A stretch of DNA of 64,000 bases from Clytia hemisphaerica (taxonomy: Eukaryota > Cnidaria > Hydrozoa > Leptothecata > Clytiidae). Location of the stretch: the NCBI GenBank assembly GCA_902728285.1, contig CACVBU010000758.1:1795768-1859767 (forward strand). Reading direction: 5' to 3'. A program made the position numbers and the translations under genes. How positions within the stretch are numbered: position 1 is the first letter of the stretch; every line of letters starts with the position of its first letter. Shown in pieces: positions 34,841 through 43,782 of this stretch. The notes beneath the pieces are model-generated. The model was not told the DNA's origin, made no database searches, and worked only from the letters and a program-made list of their open reading frames with translations.

Positions 34841-36109
34841 GAGCCCCCCCAGTCGACCCTCAATTCACGTATTCACGCACAAAATTTTGCCAATTCACGT
34901 ATTCACGCGCGAAAAAAATCATTTTCACGTTCACGCGCCAATTTTTTGCTTTTATATCTTTGGTTAAAACGATTGTGACCTTGTTGGGCTATATATTACC
35001 TTTTTATGGTTTCCTTTAAGCAGTTTGACCTATTCTTATGCCAAACATTTTCGTCAATATGAAGTTTTCTGCAGTTTTGTGACCTTATTCTCGATAGGGT
35101 TGACCTTTTAAGGCATTTTTTACATCTATTTGAGCTTAAATAAAGCAATGTTTTAGGTCTGCCGCGCCAAAGTTACAAAGAACTACCCTCTTATTTTAGG
35201 GTGGACTTTTGGTGTGGGATTTTTTTCCTCGCAGAACCTTAAGAAGTCTTTTTTAATTTTAAATCGAGGTTGGGGCAATCATGGTTTGAGAAGCCGTATA
35301 TACTTCAAAACAAGCTTCGAAGACGTGGAGCAGTAGTACAACCAGAGGACGCCAATTCCAATGTTTGACCCCTATCTCATGGAAGGAAATTTATGGAAGA
35401 CAAAAACATTTGAATTTTTCGACAATTTTCGCTCTTTTATGACGGAAAAACGGCATTAACACGCTATTGTTAGCCAAGTTTGCCTTGTTTGGTCACACAA
35501 TTCTTTTGAAAATTTTGATTTTATTTAGCACTGACCATTTGTTAGCAAAGATCGGTTACGACGAGCGACGTACCCGGTGCGGCGTTCCAAGAGTTTTGCT
35601 CAAGAGAAAACTTTTGAGATTTAGAATGTCTAGATTGCTTGAAAACGCATCATGGGCATCCATTATCTATGAGGATTATTTTTTAATTGTTCGATGCTAC
35701 ATGTATACAAGATGTTTTAGAACTACCTACTTTGCAAATTATTGAAGGAGCAAAAATCTTCTATATTAACGCGGTATCATTTTTTGTATTGTATTGTAGT
35801 AGAATATGAGTGACTACGGAGACGAAGACGACCATTATTAAACGCTGACTATGCGAGCGAAGCGAGCAAAGAATACTTTACAGATTTATGTTTGGATTTT
35901 TAGAGTTTCCTTGTGTTTTAGACAATGATTTGCTTTTCACGTTCACGCTAAAAATCTCAATTCACGAATTCACGGTGGAAAAATCTTATTTTCACGTTCA
36001 TGCTGATATCCCAATTCACGTATTCACGCGCTAAAAAAGTCCAATTCACGTATTCACGTCAGAAAAAAGGCTTATTCACGTGTCACGCCAGCCCCTGGGG
36101 GAGCCCCCT
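34841..36109. mobile_element. Family G element, long copy with a ~1-kb core
   Basis: Outer ends 'gagccccccccagtcgac' and 'cagcccctgggggagcccc'. 'attcacgtattcacgc' iterons fill 34860-34940 and 35935-36080. The core between them has a 92-codon frame (35467-35745) with several basic residues but no recognisable domain. At 1.27 kb it is far longer than the 264-bp copy at 574-837. The core could be a decayed autonomous element or an unrelated insertion. Confidence 0.55.
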
Positions 36110-36118
36110 TATATGAGC

Positions 36119-36214
36119 CCATCTGGCACGCAACGTTGCTTTAACGTTTATCTAACGTTCACAACGTTCATTTAACGTTAGATGAACGTTGAAACAACGT
36201 TGTGTGCCAGCTGG
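36119..36214. repeat. AACGTT palindromic element, copy 3
   Basis: 'ccatctggcacgcaacgttg' to 'caacgttgtgtgccagctgg'. It is 96 bp, the same length as copy 1, and lies next to the end of the family G element. Confidence 0.8.
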
Positions 36215-36355
36215 AAGTGATGATACCCTATTCTCCTCACATGACATGGTGATCCAGGCGTAGGCACCTTCATTTTCCAAGTAAACCAAAGGGCTGAGCG
36301 GGAGGAGATATGCTTTTACATAAATGTGGCTTTTTTTACAATGTTACAGAAAAAG

Positions 36356-36584
36356 TAGGCGTAGTGGTATAGTGGTTATCGTGCTTGACTTCTGTCCAGG
36401 AGGCCCGAGTTCGATACCCACCGTGGCACTACAATTCACTTGAAAAGTGAATACTCCTTCGCACGGGTCAATCAATGCCATGTGAGGGGAACTGGGTACC
36501 ATAACTCTGTCTGTTTGCGCTGTGATTCCTACTCCATCGTGGGTAGGACCCATTCCGATGCATCGGAAGGCATATCTATTTATC
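36356..36584 (+). mobile_element. tRNA-derived SINE (tRNA-Asp-like head) with target duplication
   Basis: The head has an A box 'TATAGTGGTTATC', an anticodon-loop position reading CTGTCCA (GTC, Asp-type) and a B box 'GAGTTCGATACCC'. A 150-bp body follows, then a 'tctatttatc' tail. TTACAGAAAAAG (36344-36355) and TTACTGAAAAAG (36585-36596) flank it, a 12-bp duplication with one mismatch. This is a different SINE family from 143-409. Confidence 0.75.
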
Positions 36585-36596
36585 TTACTGAAAAAG

Positions 36597-38340
36597 ATTG
36601 GCAAAGGCAAAGACTGCACCTTAAAAATTCATCTCCATTAGAAAAATGAAAAGACACTATGAGAGATTAAATTGGATTTTAATTTGTAAATAAAAGAACT
36701 GAACATGTCAAACCAATGAAAATGAGTGATTTTCCACCCCATTTGCCTTTAGCCCTTTCTATTCCCAGAATCACTTAGGCAGGGATGTGAAGATTTTTCA
36801 AGCAAATATTCGTTTATCCTATTTTTGCATTGATGTAAAAATTCTTCATGAAATAGAATAATTATCCAATATCAGGCAGAGGGTTAGGGGCTGGTATAGA
36901 TTAACCACCTATATTTATGTTCCCAGAGGGATAATATATACATACCATTATGGCGGTTGGAACTATTAAATTAGATATAAATTAATTGGACTTTTATTTT
37001 CAGAACAGTGTATATAACATATGCTACCTAATTTAGGTTATTAGTAAGGTTGACCCAGAATATAAACACCCATAAGGAAGTTCTTCCAGAGAAAACGCCT
37101 CTTGGAAACACGTAACAAAAACAAGCAGGCGACGACTCTGTCTTAATCTGTATGACCTTTGCCAAAGAATGTTATGCTGCTAAATTTTATAATTCCACTT
37201 ACTACTGGCAACGGGAAAAAATTGTTTAAGTTTTTTATTGGTTGAAAATTTCCTGTTTCCTTACGTCTCCTGCGTGACGAATCAGTTTTCTTTGAAGAAG
37301 ATTTTCTTCGAACATTGAAGGTTCTGGAGTCATAGATTTGCTTCCAGTTTAAACTTTTTTTTTACAATTTTAATGACTTCTGGTCGTTAATCACTTTGTC
37401 GTCGAAAATCATAATTTAGAGGTTATATAACCTCATTATAAAATATAAATTATTCCGTGCCAATTATTCGAATAGGGGTTTCCCTTTCATAATTGAAAAT
37501 TATCGTTTTAATTATGTTCACCTGTTTTTGAAGCATACTGCATACATTAAAATACTAATTTTTGTCAGTAATTAAAATAATTAAAGTATCAAGGCGCGGT
37601 TAGGGTTTGTTTGCGAGTATCAATCATAGTTTCTTGAGTTGTTTATCATAACTTTTTGTTCTTCATTTTGAAAAATCAACCAAGCCCTATTTTCTCTGGT
37701 ACGAGAAAATACGAACCAAGTAAAAATACCGGATTTTTAGTTCACTCGTTCAGCCGTTCTTACACAAAACAGTATTACGCTATTACTGTTCTTTTCTGGT
37801 AATCTTAGACTCCCGCACTGCGAAAAAGAAAGAAGCTAAGGTTTTTAGACTTGGACCTTAAAAAGTATCTACCTGGAGGGTAATTCTAGAATAATCTCAA
37901 TTTAAAAAAAATCAACTTTTACCATGAGGGACAACCAGTATTGAGACTACACTAAATTAAACTGGTCTTCTAAATTGGCAAGTAGAGCATAAAAGAAAAT
38001 TCCGAAAAAGGAATACCACAGTGAGAGTTTGTATATTGAATTTCAGGAACGAAGCCAGCAATTATAGGAGAGGGAGGTGTGTCAATCTTTTAATCGAGAT
38101 TAACTGATTTTGACTTGAAAATGTTAAACTCAAATTAAAGGAAAAAATCTTTTACAAGTTCTTTCAACCATTCTTCTCATGAGGAAGTTGTATAGAAAGT
38201 CCTCTATGTAATTATATTGAATGATGAGACATGTTTAATTCAAAAGTGAAACTGTATATTTTAATCAAAAACTCATTATCTCGTAATTACCTTTTCCTGC
38301 ATAAAAAACAACAGTGCTTAATTATGAAAGGATATTACTT
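36597..38340. other. No gene recognised
   Basis: AT-rich DNA before collagen C. Several 'taattac' and 'aattaattg' motifs occur (36970-37000, 37490-37600). No open frame, RNA or element end is clear. Confidence 0.4.
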
Positions 38341-38374
38341 ATTGTTTCTATTGTTATCAAATTGTATATAAAGG
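38341..38374 (+). promoter_or_regulatory. Collagen C core promoter
   Basis: TATATAAAGG at 38365-38374, 88 bp before the ATG. Two ATTGTT motifs at 38341-38346 and 38350-38355 lie immediately upstream. The spacing of TATA to ATG is 88-99 bp in all three collagen genes. Confidence 0.75.
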
Positions 38375-38452
38375 CAACTCTAATCTTTCAGAACATCATT
38401 ACAACTTGTAGATCGAACAAAAAACGATCTCAACAAAAAACGAAAATCCAAC

Positions 38453-40249
38453 ATGGCACATTTGAAATTATTTCTATCACTTTTGTTCTGCGCTATTGCA
38501 GTTCAAACTGCTGCTGGCTGGTCGAGTATTAGACCAAGACGTCTCCAATGTTGTGCTAGCTCTAAATACTACGTTGGCGTGTCAAGAACCAAAGGTTTGA
38601 CCGGACATCCAGGAGCAAAAGGCAAAGATGGAGAAGATGGGCATAAAGGGGCTGTTGGACCAAAAGGACCACAAGGAGACCAAGGATCAAAAGGAGCCAC
38701 TGGACACCGTGGACGTCGTGGTGATGTAGGACCAAAAGGACCAAAAGGATTCCCAGGACGTCGAGGAGATCAAGGAGCTGATGGTGAACAAGGACCACAA
38801 GGACACCAAGGACCAAAAGGACCAACCACCAAAGGACCAGTTGGACCACGAGGAGATCGTGGACACAAAGGAGCCAAAGGACACAAAGGACCAGTTGGAC
38901 CACGAGGAGATAAAGGACATGATGGCAAAGACGGTGAAGATGGTACACCAGGACAAAACGGAGGAGCAGGACCAAAAGGATTCGCAGGACACGATGGTGC
39001 CAATGGCAAACCAGGACAAGATGGTAACCCAGGACAAGACGGAGAACAAGGACACCGTGGACCACGTGGAGATAAAGGAGCTACTGGACATCCTGGACAA
39101 GATGGTGAAGATGGAAAACCAGGACGTCAAGGTCAAGCAGGACATCCCGGACAAGATGGCAAAGATGGCAAAGCAGGAGCTAACGGAAACAATGGTGATG
39201 ATGGAGCTAGAGGAGATAAAGGACCACAAGGAGCACCAGGAACACCAGGTAGTGATGCTGGAAACGGACCAGTTGGACCAACAGGTGCTGATGGTGAAAC
39301 AGGAGATAGTGGACACCCAGGAGCCGCTGGTAAAGATGGTGAAGATGGTGCCGCAGGACACCCAGGAAGAAACGAAGACGGCAAAGACGGTGCTAATGGA
39401 CAAGATGGTAGCCCAGGACCAGTTGGACCAGTTGGACCAGTCGGTAAACGTGGACACCCAGGAGCAAAAGGACATGACGGTAAAGACGGAAAAGATGGTA
39501 AAGATGGTAAAGATGGTGCCCCAGGACACAAAGGTCCTACCGGACACCCAGGACCAGTTGGAGATGCCGGAGATGCCGGACATGATGGCAAAGATGGTGC
39601 TGATGGTAAAGATGGTAGCGATGGTGAATGTGTTCCATTGAACTACGCTGTTTGCGCTTCAGAAGATTACGATATCGGAAACATGGTAAGTTAATCTTTC
39701 ATTTCAAAATTGATTGTTTTTTTTTCAACAAAGATAATTCAATTTGGTGATTTTTCTGCTTTATTCAATAATCTGACGTTTAAAAAACACCCATTTTCAA
39801 AAGCATGGTTTTGTCTTTGAAATTTGACATTTTCTTTTTGAAAGTAATCTTGCATTTAAGTATTTTGAGGAACGTTGAATTAAACTATTCATACTCTTTT
39901 TCGTCATCAGAAATGCTCATACCGACCAAAACGAAGAGGATCTCAAATCCGAGTTGTCGTTAACGTTAACGTCGAATATTCCCAAGGATGTGCCAGATGG
40001 GAGGTTACCATTGGTGGAAAACAATGTAATTCCAAATATCCACTCCGAAGAACCCGACTTAACCCAACTGAAGATTATTACAAGGATGATTTGAACCTTG
40101 AAGGTGTCTGTGATCGACCAGCTGGTGGACGTCCAATTGATGTTGTTGTCACTGCCTCTGGATGCAAAGCTGGTGGATATGGTGCAGCCAAGAGAATCAT
40201 TACCGGACGTAGCTCCACACGTATCTTTATCGAAGAATTGAGCCATTAA
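38453..40249 (+). CDS. Collagen C: secreted short-chain collagen, 523 residues, 2 exons
   Basis: Exons 38453-39685 and 39911-40249, phase 0. Unlike A and B there is no intron after the signal peptide. Signal peptide about 1-22 (MAHLKLFLSLLFCAIAVQTA...). Cys33-Cys34 precede the helix. It has 26 Gly-X-Y triplets (48-125), the two-residue insert Thr-Lys, 60 triplets, an insert Glu-Asp (308-309), then 28 triplets ending Gly-Glu-Cys (393). One triplet (269-271) reads Ala-Gly-Asn. The Glu-Asp insert looks like a lost Gly codon in an original GRN-GED pair, giving the same helix length as A. The link contains LNYAVC, matching LNYKEC of A. The 112-residue C-terminal domain has five Cys and ends IFIEELSH, aligned with IIEEL of A. 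Likely an extracellular matrix chain. Confidence 0.93.
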
Positions 40250-40518
40250 ATTGTTCATCCATGACGATTATGATTTGACTACTACAAAAAACGAAATAAT
40301 GACAAAACGACAAAGAGACTTTTTAATAATGTAGATTCAACATCTATAATATCGATTATTATTTTTATAATTGATAAAACGCCAAATCCCACAAATTTTT
40401 GTACAAAAAATTTTTAACCTTTTCTTTTTATTTGCCCCTTTTAAATATATTTTTAGTTTTATAAAATTTTTATCAGTATTATTTTTTTCTTTTTTTGTTA
40501 GTTCATTGTTATTTGAAC

Positions 40519-40524
40519 AATAAA
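40519..40524 (+). terminator. Collagen C polyadenylation signal AATAAA
   Basis: AATAAA 270 bp after the stop codon in T-rich 3' UTR sequence. Confidence 0.6.
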
Positions 40525-40684
40525 TTTTTAGCAAAGCATTGAAAATGACTTAATAATTGTTATCTTTATTCATCAGACCCTTTTCCAAAAAAATCACAAA
40601 AATATATTGGAGGGGTTTATAGACTTCAAGGCTATATTCTAAGCTCTATTGGAACATTCTTGGATTTTTGGATCTTCAGATTCT

Positions 40685-41262
40685 AAGCTTCTCAGTCTTA
40701 CGTCTAGCGTTAAAGTTCTACCCTTCCAACCTAATTTAGAGCGCTTCCACATCGTTTGTGGCTATAAGACTTTGTGGGGATTTCTCTTTTTTCTCAAATA
40801 TTATGACTTTGATTATAGAAATTACCGAAATTTTTGTAAGAAAAAATTTTTCACTGATTAATTCCTGACTAATTTCTTTTCTAGTTGATATTCCTAGCAT
40901 TACGTTTATTCCAGTTAATATTTCCTTATTATTTCAACTTAAGCTTCTCAGTCTTACGTCTAGCGTTAAAATTAAGAGTTAAAGTTCTACCCTTCCAACC
41001 TAAGTTAGAGCGCTTCCACATCGTTTTTGGCTATAAGACTTTGCGGGGATTTCTCGTTTTCTCAAATATTATGACTTTGATTGTAGAAAATACTTTTGTA
41101 AGAAAACATTTTTGCACTGATTAATTCCTGATGCTTTTTTCTTTTCTATTTGATCCTAGCATTACGTTTATTCCGGTGAAAATTTCCTTTTTATTTCAAC
41201 TTAAACTTTAAAAACAACCCCTTCAAACAGTTTTTGTAGAATTCTTTCAGGAATTGAGTATA
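40685..41262 (+). repeat. Family L, tandem duplicate of about 256 bp
   Basis: 'cttctcagtcttacgtctag' occurs at about 40688 and 40943. Both copies then run through 'tctacccttccaacctaa', 'cgcttccacatcgttt', 'ctcaaatattatgactttga' and 'gcactgattaattcctga' (approximate in the first). The second copy continues directly into family A sequence at about 41262. Open frames of 70-79 codons are shared translations of the repeat with frame differences. Confidence 0.7.
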
Positions 41263-42362
41263 AAAAAAATAACAGACTGAAACTCGATAGAGATTGATAT
41301 TCCCATGTTTCTTTTGAAATTTCATTGTTTTAATGTCAAAAAGTTCAGTGGAGAGTGAAAAAGAGCACAGCATTTTCCATTGAGGGTTTTATTAAAGGAT
41401 TCAGTACAAAGCAAGGAGATTCGAATGTGCGAAATGCATCACAGTCACGCCAATATTATTAGAGAAGTTCAAAACAAGTAAACAAAGAACGACCAATAAC
41501 AAGGCAACAAATACTGGAGGTAAAGAGAAAGATCAAGATGAGCAATGTGTTTTCGCTAGACTGGATAGACTGGAGAAGAAGATCGACGATCTTGTAAACA
41601 AAGATGATGTCGATAAAGGATCCAAACAACAGCAGACATACGCTAGCATCGCTAAAGATGAGCTAAAGAAAAAAGACCACGATATAGAATCAAAGCAACA
41701 ACAGACATACGCTAGCATTACTAAAGATGAGCTAAAGAAACAAGAGGTAACGATCAAGAATTTCATCAAAGAAGAGAAAGAAGAAGAACGATGGTTAAAC
41801 TTAACAAAGTACAATATCATTGTTCACAACCTCGGAGAGAACAAACATGAAGACCTAGAAGAACAACGTGTAGGTGATAAGGATTATGTTGAAGAAGTTG
41901 TACAAAACCAAATGGGATTAAAGGTAAACATCGTCAGCGCAGAAAGAATAGGAGCTCGGAAGGACGAAATGTTCAAAACAAAAAGATGGCGACCCTTGAA
42001 AGTCGTGCTAAAGAACGAAGAAGAGAAACGTCATATTCTGGCATCGGTCCACAAATTAGAGAAAGACGAATTTAGAGTATCCGACGATTTTTCGAAGAAA
42101 GAACGCGAAACCATCAAAGAGTGGCATAGGAAGGCAAAGGAGAAAACAGAATTACAAAAGGATGGCAGCTGGATATATAAGGTTAGAGGAAGTCCTCGGA
42201 CAAAACTCTACTTTAAGAAGATCTGTAACAAACCCGTTACTGAAAATGAAATATTGTAAAGACGACTGGTTAAGAGGCCCACCGTGCGCCTACAACTGTA
42301 AAATTGTAAAATGTTAAGCATGATTATTTCATAGAGGTCGATAGACCTGAGAAATATATTAC

Positions 42363-42395
<33 letters not shown>

Positions 42396-42498
42396 ATTTT
42401 TAGTAATACAAAAAATAAAGAATAAAATTTTCCAATGGGGACTTTATTTCGGTCGATTTTTCCAGTGGCCAGGGGGTCGCACTGGGTCTGGTAGAGGA
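41262..42498 (-). mobile_element. Family A element split by a retroelement insertion
   Basis: 41262-41400 matches the left half of family A in the 10155-10454 orientation ('actgaaactcgatagagatt', 'ttgagggttttatt'). 42400-42498 resumes the right half ('aaaattttccaatggggac', 'gcactgggtctggtaga'). The intervening ~1 kb is the poly(A)-tailed element described next. The split dates that insertion as later than family A here. Confidence 0.75.
41396..42393 (+). mobile_element. 5'-truncated ORF1-type retroelement with 28-nt poly(A)
   Basis: A stop-free frame covers 41396-42259 (287 codons) with no initiating Met before 41912, so the 5' end is missing. In order it shows: FECAKC, the end of a possible PHD/zinc-finger; a coiled-coil stretch (RLDRLEKKIDDLV); a direct repeat of QQTYASI.KDELKK; NIIVHNLGE, typical of the RRM domain of non-LTR ORF1 proteins; and RPLKVVLKNEEEKRHIL followed by DDFSKKERE, typical of the ORF1 C-terminal domain. 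ORF1 proteins are RNA-binding chaperones of LINE-like elements. After the stop come about 105 bp of 3' UTR and poly(A) at 42366-42393. There is no ORF2. It is either an ORF1-only (half-LINE) element or a retrocopied ORF1 transcript. The intact frame implies a recent insertion. Confidence 0.8.
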
Positions 42499-42729
42499 TA
42501 GATGATGTTTTAAAAACATATAAAATGCCCTAACATCATATCTTTCTTACAAAATTTTTGTAGATAAAATCACTTTTCAAGAGTACAGTAATGCTTGAAA
42601 ACATTAACAAATTTTCGTAAATCTTCAACCTGAATCTTTTAAGAGTTAAAATAGTACCAATGGTAGCTATGTAGCTGGCTCCCCTCTGAGACACCTGTTT
42701 CATTAAAAAAACGCTCATTTTCGGTCCAA

Positions 42730-42957
42730 CATGTTACCGTCAACTGCTCTAACTTGGGAAGATTGGTCGAAACATGGGACTGTTGCATAACTAGTCTGTA
42801 TTTTCACTTACTGTAAAATCGATAGAGAAATCGTGTTTTTTTAAATACGCCGTTCCTTAACTCAAATCAAATGAGCTTGGAGATTTGGTGAAATGGTGGC
42901 CGAATTGCCGTCCCATGTTTTGTCAGATAGTCCCAAGTTAAAACAATTGATAGTATC
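42730..42957. mobile_element. TIR element with ~47-bp imperfect ends
   Basis: 'ttaccgtcaactgctctaac' to 'aaacatgggac' on the left is inverted on the right as 'gtcccatgttttgtcagat' and 'agttaaaacaattgatagta'. About 228 bp; AT-rich interior without coding content. Confidence 0.6.
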
Positions 42958-43290
42958 TTCTTAGGAAAAGAATTTATTAGCCTGGTCGCACAGTTCTTGG
43001 ATGCCTTTTCTTAATAGTTAGCCAACTAAATTAGACAAAAAGAACAGCAAAAAATAATGGAAGGAGCAAATGGTCAACGCCAAATATAATGTTACATGGA
43101 TCATAAGCGACTCCAGTATCATATTTCATATGATTTCGTGTTTTTGTGGTGTTATTGCGTGTAACCACGTACTCAGCGATGATCTATTGTTGATAATACG
43201 ATGTTTCACGGACCAATACACCCCTGTCTCAATGATCAGGTGAAGGTTTGAAATCAACTGGGGTGGCTATGAAAAAATGGAAAGTTGTTA
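42958..43290. other. No gene; family B terminus fragment at 43217-43265
   Basis: 'aatacacccctgtctcaatg' at 43217 matches the family B left end but the rest of the element is lost. The remaining sequence is unassigned. Confidence 0.4.
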
Positions 43291-43549
43291 TTATGGAAGA
43301 CACTGGCCTTCCCTTTTCTATCACGTCAGAATGGTAAGTACGTTATAAATTGAAATGGGTGTGAGAAGGTTTACAAGTGGGCAATCTAGCTTTCTCCGGG
43401 CATATCAAGTGGCGTAGTCAAAAGGTAAGCAAAGTTTTTATGAAAGCAGTATTTTTTAATAATAGCATAAATTGCACTGTGACACATACTTTTGAGACTA
43501 AATTTGGATCTCTCCTGTTTATTATGAAATGTATAATCTGTGTATAATG

Positions 43550-43558
43550 TATAAATAG
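43550..43558 (+). promoter_or_regulatory. TATA box of secreted-protein gene 1
   Basis: TATAAATAG, 233 bp before the ATG. The paralogous gene 2 has the identical box at 49892-49900 in conserved surroundings ('gtataaatagtgaat'). A conserved 'tttctag' acceptor-like site near 43700 leaves room for a 5' UTR intron. Confidence 0.65.
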
Positions 43559-43782
43559 TGAATAAAATATTTTCCTGATTTTTCCGATTCAATTGCGATT
43601 GGAGGTTGTCAAGGATAAATCATCAAATCAATCTTCAATCAATCAACTCTTCAAATCAATCAAAAGATATATTCCTCTGACCTTCATTTAGTATCAATTT
43701 TTCTAGGCGAAAAGTTCTTATTTAGACAAACCTAAATACATGTTCTTTAAATTCTCATCCGACGGGAACAGACTAAATAGAT

